DNA from: Serripes groenlandicus
Taxonomy: Eukaryota > Mollusca > Bivalvia > Cardiida > Cardiidae
Direction of reading: 5' to 3'
Assembly: GCA_031761405.1 (NCBI GenBank)
Contig: JASEVX010000003.1
Coordinates: 12,665,510 to 12,729,509, forward strand
DNA length: 64,000 bases
Part shown: positions 10,701 to 23,237 of the stretch, piece after piece
Layout of the letters: each line of letters begins with the position of its first letter
Position numbering within the stretch: position 1 is the stretch's first letter
The notes under the pieces: generated by a model
Databases searched by the model: none
What the model was told of the DNA's origin: nothing
What the model saw: the letters and a program-made list of their open reading frames with translations, nothing else
Translations under genes and position numbers: made by a program

Positions 10701-13700
10701 GATACTAGTACTACTGGTCCATGTATTCTGTCACCAGTTATACCACGGTGTTTACGGGGTAAGATACTAGTACTACTGGTCCATTTATTCTGTCACCAGT
10801 TATATCACGGTGTTTCCGGGGTAAGATACTAGTACTACTGGTCCATTTATCCTGACACCAGTTATATCACGGTGTTCCCGGGGTAAGATACTAGTACTAC
10901 TGGTTCATGTATTCTGTCACCAGTTATATCTAGGCGTTCCCGGGTGGGGTAAGATACTAGTACTACTGGTCCATTTATTCTGTCACCTGTTATATCACGG
11001 TGTTTACGGGGTAAGATACTAGTACTACTGATCCATGTATTCTGTCACCAGTTATATCACAGCGTTTACGGGGTAAGATACTAGTACTACTGATCCATTT
11101 ATACTGTCACCCGTTATATCACGGCGTTTACGGGGTAAGATACTAGTACTACTGGTCCATGTATTCTGTCACCAGTTATATCACGGCGTTTACGGGGTAA
11201 GATACTAGTACTACTGGTCCATGTATTCTGTCACCAGTTATATCACGGTGTTCCCGGGGTAAGATACTAGTACTACTGGTCCATGTATTCTGTCACCAGT
11301 TATATCACGGCGTTTACGGGGTAACATACTAGTACTACTGGTCCATGTATTCTGTCACCAGTTATATCACGGCGTTTACGGGGTAAGATACTAGTACTAC
11401 TGGTCCATGTATTCTGTCACCAGTTATATCACGGTGTTTACGGGGTAAGATACTAGTACTACTGGTCCATGTATTCTGTCACCAGTTATATCACGGCGTT
11501 TACGGGGTAAGATACTAGTACTACTGGTCCATGTATTCTGTCACCAGTTATATCACGGTGTTTACGGGGTAAGATACTAGTACTACTGGTTCATTTATAC
11601 TGTCACCAGTTATATCACGGCGTTTACGGGGTAAGATACTAGTACTACTGGTTCATTTATACTGTCACCAGTTATATCACGGCGTTTACGGGGTAAGATA
11701 CTAGTACTACTGGTCCATGTATTCTGTCACCAGTTATACCACGGTGTTTACGGGGTAAGATACTAGTACTACTGGTCCATTTATTCTGTCACCAGTTATA
11801 TCACGGTGTTTCCGGGGTAAGATACTAGTACTACTGGTCCATGTATTCTGTCACCAGTTATATCACGGTGTTTACGGGGTAAGATACTAGTACTACTGGT
11901 CCATGTATTCTGTCACCAGTTATATCACAGCGTTTACGGGGTAAGATACTAGTACTACTGGTCCATTTATTCTGTCACCAGTTATATCACGGCGTTTACG
12001 GGGTAAGATACTAGTACTGCTGGTCCATTTATTCTGTCACCAGTTATATCACGGTGTTCCCGGGGTAAGATACTAGTACTACTGATCCATTTATACTGTC
12101 ACCCGTTATATCACGGCGTTTACGGGGTAAGATACTAGTACTACTGGTCCATTTATTCTGTCACCAGTTATATCACGGCGTTTACGGGGTAAGATACTAG
12201 TACTACTGATCCATTTATACTGTCACCCGTTATATCACGGCGTTTACGGGGTAAGATACTAGTACTACTGGTCCATGTATTCTGTCACCAGTTATATCAC
12301 GGCGTTTACGGGGTAAGATACTATTACTACTGGTCCATGTATTCTGTCACAGTTATATCACGGCGTTTACGGGGTAAGATACTAGTACTACTGGTCCATG
12401 TATTCTGTCACCAGTTATATCACGGTTTTTACGGGGTAAGATACTAGTACTACTGGTCCATGTATTCTGTCACCAGTTATATCACGGTTTTTACGGGGTA
12501 AGATACTAGTACTACTGGTCCATTTATACTGTCACCAGTTATATCACGGCGTTTACGGGGTAAGATACTAGTACTACTGGTCCATGTATTCTGTCACCAG
12601 TTATATCACGGCGTTTACGGGGTAAGATACTAGTACTACTGGTCCATTTATTCTGTCACCAGTTATATCACGGCGTTTACGGGGTAAGATACTAGTACTA
12701 CTGGTCCATTTATTCTGTCACCAGTTATATCACGGCGTTTACGGGGTAAGATACTAGTACTACTGGTCCATTTATTCTGTCACCAGTTATATCACGGTGT
12801 TCCCGGGGTAAGATACTAGTACTACTGGTCCATGTATTCTGTCACCAGTTATATCACGGTGTTTACGGGGTAAGATACTAGTACTACTGGTCCATTTATA
12901 CTGTCACCAGTTATATCACGGTGTTCCCGGGGTAAGATACTAGTACTACTGGTCCATGTATTCTGTCACCAGTTATATCACGGCGTTTACGGGGTAAGAT
13001 ACTAGTACTACTGGTCCATGTATTCTGTCACAGTTATATCACGGCGTTTACGGGGTAAGATACTAGTACTACTGGTCCATGTATTCTGTCACCAGTTATA
13101 TCACGGCGTTTACGGGGTAAGATACTAGTACTACTGGTCCATGTATTCTGTCACCAGTTATATCACGGCGTTTACGGGGTAAGATACTAGTACTACTGGT
13201 CCATTTATTCTGTCACCAGTTGTATCACGGTGTTCCCGGGGTAAGATACTAGTACTACTGGTCCATGTATTCTGTCACCAGTTATATCACGGCGTTTACG
13301 GGGTAACATACTAGTACTACTGGTCCGTTTATTCTGTCACCAGTTATATCACGGCGTTTACGGGGTAAGATACTAGTACTACTGGTCCATGTATTCTGTC
13401 ACCAGTTATATCACGGCGTTTACGGGGTAACATACTAGTACTACTGGTCCATGTATTCTGTCACCAGTTATATCACGGTGTTCCCGGGGTAAGATACTAG
13501 TACTACTGGTCCATTTATACTGTCACCAGTTATATCACGGCGTTTACGGGGTAAGATACTAGTACTACTGGTCCATGTATTCTGTCACCAGTTATACCAC
13601 GGTGTTTACGGGGTAAGATACTAGTACTACTGGTCCATTTATTCTGTCACCAGTTATATCACGGTGTTTCCGGGGTAAGATACTAGTACTACTGGTCCAT

Positions 13701-16700
13701 TTATCCTGACACCAGTTATATCACGGTGTTCCCGGGGTAAGATACTAGTACTACTGGTTCATGTATTCTGTCACCAGTTATATCAAGGCGTTCCCGGGTG
13801 GGGTAAGATACTAGTACTACTGGTCCATTTATTCTGTCACCTGTTATATCACGGTGTTTACGGGGTAAGATACTAGTACTACTGATCCATGTATTCTGTC
13901 ACCAGTTATATCACGGCGTTTACGGGGTAAGATACTAGTACTACTGATCCATTTATACTGTCACCCGTTATATCACGGCGTTTACGGGGTAAGATACTAG
14001 TACTACTGGTCCATGTATTCTGTCACCAGTTATATCACGGCGTTTACGGGGTAAGATACTAGTACTACTGGTCCATGTATTCTGTCACCAGTTATATCAC
14101 GGTGTTCCCGGGGTAAGATACTAGTACTACTGGTCCATGTATTCTGTCACCAGTTATATCACGGCGTTTACGGGGTAACATACTAGTACTACTGGTCCAT
14201 GTATTCTGTCACCAGTTATATCACGGCGTTTACGGGGTAAGATACTAGTACTACTGGTCCATGTATTCTGTCACCAGTTATATCACGGTGTTTACGGGGT
14301 AAGATACTAGTACTACTGGTCCATGTATTCTGTCACCAGTTATATCACGGCGTTTACGGGGTAAGATACTAGTACTACTGGTCCATGTATTCTGTCACCA
14401 GTTATATCACGGTGTTTACGGGGTAAGATACTAGTACTACTGGTCCATGTATTCTGTCACCAGTTATATCACGGCGTTTACGGGGTAAGATACTAGTACT
14501 ACTGGTCCATGTATTCTGTCACCAGTTATATCACGGTGTTTACGGGGTAAGATACTAGTACTACTGGTCCATGTATTCTGTCACCAGTTATATCACGGCG
14601 TTTACGGGGTAAGATACTAGTACTACTGGTCCATGTATTCTGTCACCAGTTATATCACGGTGTTCCCGGGGTAAGATACTAGTACTACTGGTCCATGTAT
14701 TCTGTCACCAGTTATATCACGGCGTTTACGGGGTAACATACTAGTACTACTGGTCCATGTATTCTGTCACCAGTTATATCACGGCGTTTACGGGGTAAGA
14801 TACTAGTACTACTGGTCCATGTATTCTGTCACCAGTTATATCACGGTGTTTACGGGGTAAGATACTAGTACTACTGGTCCATGTATTCTGTCACCAGTTA
14901 TATCACGGCGTTTACGGGGTAAGATACTAGTACTACTGGTCCATTTATTCTGTCACCAGTTATATCACGGCGTTTACGGGGTAAGATACTAGTACTGCTG
15001 GTCCATTTATTCTGTCACCAGTTATATCACGGTGTTCCCGGGGTAAGATACTAGTACTACTGATCCATTTATACTGTCACCCGTTATATCACGGCGTTTA
15101 CGGGGTAAGATACTAGTACTACTGGTCCATTTATTCTGTCACCAGTTATATCACGGCGTTTACGGGGTAAGATACTAGTACTACTGATCCATTTATACTG
15201 TCACCCGTTATATCACGGCGTTTACGGGGTAAGATACTAGTACTACTGGTCCATTTATTCTGTCACCAGTTATATCACGGTGTTCCCGGGGTAAGATACT
15301 AGTACTACTGATCCATTTATACTGTCACCAGTTATATCACGGCGTTTACGGGGTAAGATACTAGTACTACTGGTATATTTATACTGTCACCAGTTATATC
15401 ACGGCGTTTACGGGGTAAGATACTAGTACTACTGGTCCATTTATTCTGTCACAGTTATATCACGGCGTTTACGGGGTAAGATACTAGTACTACTGGTCCA
15501 TGTATTCTGTCACCAGTTATATCACGGCGTTTACGGGGTAAGATACTAGTACTACTGGTCCATGTATTCTGTCACCAGTTATATCACGGCGTTTACGGGG
15601 TAAGATACTAGTACTACTGGTCCATGTATTCTGTCACCAGTTATATCACGGCGTTTACGGGGTAAGATACTAGTACTACTGGTCCATGTATTCTGTCACC
15701 AGTTATATCACGGCGTTTACGGGGTAAGATACTAGTACTACTGGTCCATTTATTCTGTCACCAGTTATATCACGGCGTTTACGGGGTAAGATACTAGTAC
15801 TACTGGTCCATTTATTCTGTCACCAGTTATATCACGGCGTTTACGGGGTAAGACACTAGTACTACTGGTCCATTTATTCTGTCACCAGTTATATCACGGC
15901 GTTTACGGGGTAAGATACTAGTACTACTGGTCCATGTATTCTGTCACCCGTTATATCACGGCGTTTACGGGGTAAGATACTAGTACTACTGGTCCATGTA
16001 TTCTGTCACCAGTTATATCACGGCGTTTACGGGGTAAGATACTAGTACTACTGATCCATGTATTCTGTCACCAGTTATATCACGGCGTTTACGGGGTAAG
16101 ATACTAGTACTACTGGTCCATGTATTCTGTCACCAGTTATATCACGGCGTTTACGGGGTAAGATACTAGTACTACTGGTCCATGTATTCTGTCACCAGTT
16201 ATAACACGGCGTTTACGGGGTAAGATACTAGTACTACTGGTCCATTTATTCTGTCACCAGTTATATCACGGCGTTTACGGGGTAAGACACTAGTACTACT
16301 NNNNNNNNNNNNNNNNNNNNNNNNNNNNNNNNNNNNNNNNNNNNNNNNNNNNNNNNNNNNNNNNNNNNNNNNNNNNNNNNNNNNNNNNNNNNNNNNNNNN
16401 NNNNNNNNNNNNNNNNNNNNNNNNNNNNNNNNNNNNNNNNNNNNNNNNNNNNNNNNNNNNNNNNNNNNNNNNNNNNNNNNNNNNNNNNNNNNNNNNNNNN
16501 TTATTCTGTCACCAGTTATATCACGGCGTTTACGGGGTAAGACACTAGTACTACTGGTCCATTTATTCTGTCACCAGTTATATCACGGCGTTTACGGGAT
16601 AAGATACTAGTACTACTGGTCCATGTATTCTGTCACCAGTTATATCACGGCGTTTACGGGGTAACATACTAGTACTACTGGTCCATTTATTCTGTCACCA

Positions 16701-18190
16701 GTTATATCACGGCGTTTACGGGGTAAGATACTAGTACTACTGGTCCATGTATTCTGTCACCCGTTATATCACGGCGTTTACGGGGTAAGATACTAGTACT
16801 ACTGGTCCATGTATTCTGTCACCAGTTATATCACGGCGTTTACGGGGTAAGATACTAGTACTACTGATCCATGTATTCTGTTACCAGTTATATCACGGCG
16901 TTTACGGGGTAAGATACTAGTACTACTGGTCCATGTATTCTGTCACCAGTTATATCACGGCGTTTACGGGGTAAGATACTAGTACTACTGGTCCATGTAT
17001 TCTGTCACCAGTTATATCACGGCGTTTACGGGGTAAGATACTAGTACTACTGGTCCATGTATTCTGTCACCAGTTATATCACGGCGTTTACGGGGTAAGA
17101 TACTAGTACTACTGGTCCATGTATTCTGTCACCAGTTATATCACGGCGTTTACGGGGTAAGATACTAGTACTACTGGTCCATGTATTCTGTCACCAGTTA
17201 TATCACGGCGTTTACGGGGTAAGATACTAGTACTACTGGTCCATGTATTCTGTCACCAGTTATATCACGGCGTTTACGGGGTAAGATACTAGTACTACTG
17301 GTCCATGTATTCTGTCACCAGTTATATCACGGCGTTTACGGGGTAAGATACTAGTACTACTGGTCCATGTATTCTGTCACCAGTTATATCACGGCGTTTA
17401 CGGGGTAAGATACTAGTACTACTGGTCCATGTATTCTGTCACCAGTTATATCACGGCGTTTACGGGGTAAGATACTAGTACTACTGGTCCATGTATTCTG
17501 TCACCAGTTATATCACGGCGTTTACGGGGTAAGATACTAGTACTACTGGTCCATGTATTCTGTCACCAGTTGTATCACGGTGTTCCCGGGGTAAGATACT
17601 AGTACTACTGGTCCATGTATTCTGTCACCAGTTATATCACGGCGTTTACGGGGTAAGATACTAGTACTACTGGTCCATGTATTCTGTCACCAGTTATATC
17701 ACGGCGTTTACGGGGTAAGATACTAGTACTACTGGTCCATGTATTCTGTCACCAGTTATATCACGGCGTTTACGGGGTAAGATACTAGTACTACTGGTCC
17801 ATGTATTCTGTCACCAGTTATATCACGGCGTTTACGGGGTAAGATACTAGTACTACTGGTCCATGTATTCTGTCACCAGTTATATCACGGCGTTTACGGG
17901 GTAAGATACTAGTACTACTGGTCCATTTATTCTGTTACCAGTTATATCACGGCGTTTACGGGGTAAGACACTAGTACTACTGGTCCATTTATTCTGTCAC
18001 CAGTTATATCACGGCGTTTACGGGGTAAGATACTAGTACTACTGGTCCATTTATTCTGTTACCAGTTATATCACGGCGTTTACGGGGTAAGATACTAGTA
18101 CTACTGGTCCATGTATTCTGTCACCAGTTATATCACGGTGTTTACGGGGTAAGATACTAGTACTACTGGTCCATGTATTCTGTCACCAGC
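7763..18190. repeat. 62-bp satellite array, about 165 copies
   Basis: The monomer contains CCAGTTATATCACGGCGTTT, ACGGGGTAAGATACTAGTAC and TACTGGTCCATGTATTCTGT. Units are nearly identical. Recurrent variants are CATGTATT versus CATTTATT or CATTTATACT, GCGTTTACGG versus TGTTCCCGG, and a 2-bp deletion giving TGTCACAGTT. No long open frame survives. The true copy number is uncertain because of the internal assembly gap. Higher-order duplications are described in the findings. Confidence 0.97.
16301..16500. other. Assembly gap (200 Ns) inside the satellite
   Basis: There are exactly 200 undetermined bases, flanked on both sides by the 62-bp repeat. The round number suggests a placeholder rather than a measured length, so the array may be longer or shorter than shown. 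Confidence 0.98.
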
Positions 18191-18341
18191 CACTCAGTCA
18201 CAATACTAACCCCGCAACCCTGGGTACCAAGGAGGGCAGCAATAACTTCCATTTTTAAAGTCTTTGGTATGACCCGGCCGGGGATCGAATCTGCGTCTGG
18301 ACGCTCCACCTCTACACCACTGTGGTGGTTGTGATCTACGG

Positions 18342-19059
18342 AAACCAACCTCAAATAAATCGCGTGTGAAGATCAAGTTCAAATTGCACATCAACACTCT
18401 CTGATCTAAATGAATAGTACATGTCGCATGCTTCTTAAATGCGTCTTTGATTCATTGGCGAACGATGTGGATACGGATCTGGCTGCCGGATTTCACAGGT
18501 TGATCTCTGGGCACTCGCAGCAAATGCACTAAGGTTGTTGGTTTTCCTGGAGCACAGACCATATATGTTTATTTTTTACTGCGGTGAAAATAAAATAGTT
18601 GCACATATTATGCAAAAGGAACGATCGAATATTATCGATTATATATCAATCGATAAATCGACACGAAAATAAAACTACCGAATCAGAATTGACTCGGCTA
18701 CAAATGTGTAACAACTGTAGTTCCTCTATTTCATACAGACGTTCCTGCTTATCGCGCTGTATATCAGTAAACCAGATGCAATACAGAGATACCTCTTTTT
18801 ATAACTGTTAACCCTAGCCAGGTACAATATATACACGGTCCCTGCCCTAGCTGAGAAAATATTGATCCACGCCCACGTCTGAAGCAAACGTGTATTGAAA
18901 ACATCGCTTGAAAAGCAGCCAGCCATTCAGTGACTATCACCGTTCTTAAAGTTTCAATATCAGTTAGTTTGCTTCAAGTTGTATTTCACCAAGTTCTTAT
19001 ATACGAGTCTTTTTCTATTTATGCACGTTTTCAGATGAGGGGAAGTGTTAACCTTACCT
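18342..19059. other. Intergenic sequence right of the satellite SINE
   Basis: This looks like single-copy DNA. Short chance frames exist but none resembles a protein I know. Confidence 0.4.
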
Positions 19060-19249
19060 GAGGTGACAGCGCATGCGCAGAGGGAATTACGTACATTTGC
19101 GACTGATAAGCCAACAGAACGGTGTAACTGAGAAACGCGTGCGTGTTGTGTTGGGAACTCTTCACCCCCATATTTCTGCTTTTGGTGTCGTGTGATAATA
19201 CTAATAAAGATAATATAATATTATAATACTCGGACTGGGATAAAAACAG
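19060..19249 (+). promoter_or_regulatory. Candidate promoter with non-coding first exon
   Basis: GCGCATGCGC at 19069-19078 is a perfect match to the core of the NRF1 binding palindrome, a common element of CpG-type animal promoters. About 170 bp downstream, AAAACAG is followed by GTGAGT at 19250, a near-ideal splice donor. The interval is richer in CpG than its surroundings and contains no good ATG-initiated frame, so it would be a 5' UTR exon. No following exon could be linked to it, and both signals can occur by chance. Confidence 0.35.
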
Positions 19250-19411
19250 GTGAGTCTATATATTTACTCTTAAAATGAAACTTTAAATTCGGTATAAAAT
19301 GTTCGTGAAGTAAAGTTGTGCTAGCTAGCAATGTCTTCTCCAAATTCCAGCAAAATATAGAGTTAAAATTCACGCGTGTTATAAATGAGTCATACTCTAC
19401 GAAAATTGGCC

Positions 19412-19672
19412 TTAACCCATTACTTCACACAGACGACATTTGACACATGCCATTGAACATGACTTTTGAAAACATTGCAATAAAAGGGGAAATTGCTCAA
19501 AACGAGAAATTTCACCTGATATTGCGATATTTTCAATTTTTTGTCAATATAAATCTTTCAGTTTTCTAGATTGTTGAAATGGTTCGTCTGATGATTGTAA
19601 AGCAGATGACGTTTGAAAAGTCATGTGAAGTAACGGATTAATGAGGAAAAGTCATGTGAAGTAATGGGTTAA
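19412..19672. mobile_element. TTAA-flanked MITE, TTACTTCACA subfamily
   Basis: The left end TTAACCCATTACTTCACA is mirrored by TGTGAAGTAATGGGTTAA at the right end. The core (GACTTTTGAAAACATTGCAA, GGGGAAATTGCTC) is shared with the commoner MITE, so this is a sister subfamily with different tips. A second, slightly changed right tip (TGTGAAGTAACGGATTAA) sits just inside the true one. Confidence 0.75.
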
Positions 19673-19948
19673 TAAGTTTTGAAAGATGTAGTAAACGATC
19701 AATATGCATACCAATACAATGTGATCTAAGTGTCCACTGCATGTCAGAGGCTTGACGAATGACTTTCCGATGTTATAGCGAACAGGGTAGGTCCAGATCA
19801 GACTGTGCGAGTGCACAGGATAATTTGAATATATATTGGTCCCTATTAACCTGTGGCTTGGTTTCCTGTCGGTTGTTTGACACTTCGAATACCTGGTACC
19901 CCATATCATCGACTGAGATGTTTGATTTAATCTTAAATTACATCTAAT

Positions 19949-20170
19949 TGACCCTTTCCCACCTACGCTAAATCAACAGCAGATGACTTTAAAAACACAA
20001 AGGCAAAATTATGGAAATTCTTTATAAGGGAAAGTTTAATCATTGAAAAGAGTTGAAGACATTGTTGCACTAGGAGAAATTGCTCATGATGAGCAATTTT
20101 TCCTTTTGCCATAATGATTTCAAAGGTCAACTGCTGTTAAGGCTTCAAAATGTGTCTACATAACCACGTA
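19949..20170. mobile_element. Diverged TTAA-type MITE
   Basis: The left arm starts CCCTTTCCCACCTACGC. Core motifs are GGAGAAATTGCTC and its mirror GAGCAATTTTTCC. The right arm is decayed. A further half-copy may follow to about 20345. Confidence 0.5.
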
Positions 20171-20470
20171 AGACATCTGCCGAAGACGACTGAGAACAGA
20201 TCTAGGTAAACATACGGAAAACATATCTATAAATGACAGTATTATGATTGAATAGAGTTATTCCAAAGAAGGTAAATGCTTATTATGAGCAATTTCTCCT
20301 TTGTCACAATGTTATTAAAAGTCGTTTGCACGTCAAAATGCATCAGCATTTTAGAAAGGTCCACCCCGGTCCCTTTAGCTGCCACTGTATATAATTATAC
20401 CAATGATATCAACCGGAAACGTAAGTTTTCGACCGAGAATATAGGGTTTCATTAGATGTGCCAATTGATG

Positions 20471-20583
20471 CCGAGAATCGAGGTTCTCAGATTTTATACA
20501 AGTTCGTAGGTTTTCACAGAGAATCTAGGTTCTCAGATTTGATACAAGATCGTAGGTTTTCACAGAGAATCTGTGTTCTCACG
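20471..20583. repeat. 46-bp tandem repeat, about 2.5 copies
   Basis: Units share GAGAATC(G/T)AGGTTCTCAGA and TCGTAGGTTTTCACA. It makes a short chance open frame. Confidence 0.7.
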
Positions 20584-20722
20584 CGAGAGCAAAAGGTTAT
20601 CGAAGTTATTGTTAAAACGCAGAGCCATATTGGTCCCCAGTCAAGGTCCGATCACACACGTTCACGTGTAGCTTAAACCGAGGATTCCGGTAGCCGAAAA
20701 TATCGTATCGTACAATTAATTA

Positions 20723-20934
20723 TCCTTTTCCCACTTGTAGGCGCCATTTGATGCATTTGAAGCTGATGACTTTTGAAAGCATTGTGGAATAAGGAGAAAT
20801 TGGTCTCATTGAGCAATTTCTCTTTTTTTTGTCACAATGTGTTCATTTGTTCAACTTTATTCATTACTTTCATTTATAGACAGTTTCCGTACTTCTACTT
20901 TGCTGCATTTTGTTGTATGAGGGAAAGGTTTAAC
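20723..20934. mobile_element. Diverged TTAA-type MITE
   Basis: The left end is CTTTTCCCACTTGTAGG. The core has GGAGAAATTGGTC and its mirror GAGCAATTTCTC. The right end is GTATGAGGGAAAGGTTTAA. Confidence 0.55.
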
Positions 20935-21099
20935 TGATATCCACGTCGTCCATACAGATGGCTGATACGTTCTTACTTTGTTGAATAGTATTTCGTATAG
21001 CTTGGTACATGATTAGAGAACGAACTCTGTATATCGAGATAAGACCGTACGAATATGAATGCTGATCTTGATCTTTATTGATCGCTAAAAATGTAGCTA

Positions 21100-21271
21100 T
21101 ACCTTTTCCCCCATACAACAAATCAGCAGCAGATGAATTTAAATTAAGAACACCTTGGTAAATATATGGAAATAAGGAATAACAATTATTAAATAAAGTT
21201 GAAAACATTGTGGCAAATGGAGAAATTGCTCATTATGCTTCGGAAAGAGTCTGTATATGGTAAAGGGTTAA
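21100..21271. mobile_element. Internally deleted TTAA-type MITE
   Basis: The left arm has CCTTTTCCCCCATACAAC and the right end TATATGGTAAAGGGTTAA. The copy is shortened in its right half. Confidence 0.55.
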
Positions 21272-21597
21272 AGCCGTGTAAAAGAGGATACGCAAATGTT
21301 GTATCAAGTCACGTAAAGCAGGATAAGTGTTAACCTATGAATGATTAAAAATATTGATGTTTATATAGATTTTAGAGAATACATTGGAAAAACTGCTAAA
21401 TATGACGTTATTTCTGTCATATCACTGCGATTATGTGTTCTTACACAATTTATCTTCATTACATCCTGCCCACGCATTGACTCCCTTCCCTCCGGTATAA
21501 AAGAATTGTCTCAGATATCATAAAAGCAAGACCTTTTACTATATATCTAGACCTCTGTAATATCTTTGTAATATCTCTTATTACTCCGAACCCAATG

Positions 21598-21821
21598 TTA
21601 ACCCTTTCCCTCATACGACAATTCTGCAGCAGACGACTTTGAACGTATTTTGTCAAAACATAGAAAATCTCCTTAATTGAATGGGTAACCTATGACAAAA
21701 AGTGGAAAACAATGTGGCCAAAGGAGAAATTGCACGTTTTGTGCAATTTCTTCTTTTGTCACTATGTTTTCAAAACGCCGTCTGCTGGCTGCAGAGGCGT
21801 CTATATGAGGGAAAGGGTTGA
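21598..21821. mobile_element. Palindromic TTAA MITE, well preserved
   Basis: This is a close relative of the 6249 copy with left end TTAACCCTTTCCCTCATA. The right end is GAGGGAAAGGG followed by TTGA, so one flanking TTAA has mutated by a single base. The right arm lacks GTCAGAAAGC, which other copies have. Confidence 0.8.
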
Positions 21822-21822
21822 G

Positions 21823-21960
21823 AGATGATTCTTTCGAGAACTAAGGAAGAGTTAACAGGTCTTGCTGCTTTGATGTCTGAGATGATTCTTTTTAGTACCC
21901 ACAATATAGGTTTTGAAGGTAAAATAAGGATTTTAGAAAATGCAATACGCCCCTATCAAG
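21823..21960. mobile_element. Fragment of the GAGACGATTCTTTTGAGT family
   Basis: GAGATGATTCTTTTTAGTAC, CCACAATATAGGTTTTGA and a CCCCTATCAAGAGCTCT end align by eye with the right half of the palindromic element at 26505. It directly abuts the 57-bp array that follows. Confidence 0.5.
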
Positions 21961-23152
21961 AGCTCTGGATCATCGTTTCCAATAGTACTCACCCTTACCT
22001 AGTCCTCATTCGTTATGTTTCTTGAATCATCGTTCCCAATAGTATTCCCCCTTGTAAAGTCCTCATTCGTTATGTTTCTTGAATCATCGTTACCAATTTT
22101 ACTTCCCCTTATCTAGTCCTCATTCGTTATGTTTCTTGAATCATCGTTACCAATATTACTCCCCCTTATCTAGTACTCTCTCGTTATGTTTCTTGAATCA
22201 TCGTTACCAATATTACTCCCCCTTATCTATCCTTCTCTCGTTATGTTTCTTGAATCATCGTTACCAATGTTACTCCACCTTATCTAGTTCTCTCTCGTTA
22301 TGTTTCTTGAATCATCGTTACCAATATTACTCCCCATTATCTAGCCTTCTCTCGTTATGTTTCTTGAATCATCGTTACCAATATTACTCCCCATTATCTA
22401 GTCATATCTCGTTATGTTTCTTGAATCATCGTTACCAATATTACTCCCCATTATCTAGTCATCTCTCGTTATGTTTCTTGAATCATCGTTTACCAATATT
22501 ACTCCCCATTATCTAGTCATCTCTCGTAATGTTTCTTTAATCATCGTTACCAATATTACTCCCCCTTATCTAGTCATCTCTCGTTATGTTTCTTGAATCA
22601 TCGTTACCAATATTACTCCCCATTATCTAGTCATCTCTCGTTATGTTTCTTGAATCATCGTTACCAATAGTACTCCCCCTTATCTAGTCATCTCTCGGGA
22701 TGTTTCTTGAATCATCGTTACCAATATAACTCCCCCTTATCTTGTATCTCTCATTATGTTTCTTGAATCATCGTTACCAATATTACTCCCCCTTATCTAG
22801 TCATCTCTCGTTATGTTTCTTGAATCATCGTTACCAATATTACTCCCCATTATCTAGTCATCTCTCGTTATGTTTCTTGAATCATCGTTACCAATAGTAC
22901 TCCCCCTTATCTAGTCATCTCTCGGGATGTTTCTTGAATCATCGTTACCAATATAACTTCCCCTTATCTTGTATCTCTCATTATGTTTCTTGAATCATCG
23001 TTACCAATATTACTCCCCCTTATCTAGTCATCTCTCGTTATGTTTCTTGAATCATCGTTACCAATATTACTCCCCCTTATCTAGTCATCTCTCGTTATGT
23101 TTCTTGAATCATCGTTACCAATATTACTCCCCCTTATCTGGTCTATGTTTCT
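21960..23152. repeat. 57-bp tandem repeat, about 20 copies
   Basis: The unit contains CTTGAATCATCGTTACCAAT, ATTACTCCCCCTTATCTAGT and CATCTCTCGTTATGTTT. Fifty-seven is a multiple of three, so frames of 145 and 90 codons stay open on the + strand. They translate the unit as a repeated LNHRYQYYSPLS motif. Copies with one extra base interrupt the frame, and no start context or splice signal suggests translation. Confidence 0.95.
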
Positions 23153-23237
23153 CGAATCAAAACAGGCCGACACATAATCAAACTACATGTAGCCAGAACA
23201 TAGGAAAATCGAACTTCAGGAAACCAAACAATTTACA

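Larger units (their letters stand above)
7713..18334 (-). mobile_element. tRNA-derived SINE with giant internal satellite
   Basis: Read on the minus strand, the element begins near 18334 with a tRNA-like Pol III promoter. The A box TGGTGTAGAGG is at 18319-18309 and the B box GATTCGATCCC at 18291-18281. GGCCGGGTCATACC and AAAGACTTTAAAAATGG follow, a body I recognise as common in bivalve SINEs. It ends at the left with a GATT/CAAT-repeat tail around 7713-7725, next to GTGGTGTTTTACGCC. TCTACGG occurs immediately outside both ends (7706-7712 and 18335-18341), as expected for a target-site duplication. A related copy at 28348 carries just one unit of the sequence that is amplified here. The element is therefore read as one SINE whose internal segment became a 10 kb satellite. 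Confidence 0.7.

Noticed and set aside
7763..18190. CRISPR-like array
   Set aside because: Repeats are directly contiguous with no unique spacers, the setting is an animal genome, and the array is explained by a SINE-internal satellite.
18281..18319. A functional tRNA gene on the minus strand
   Set aside because: A- and B-box-like motifs are present, but no cloverleaf or acceptor stem can be formed and the following sequence is a SINE body.
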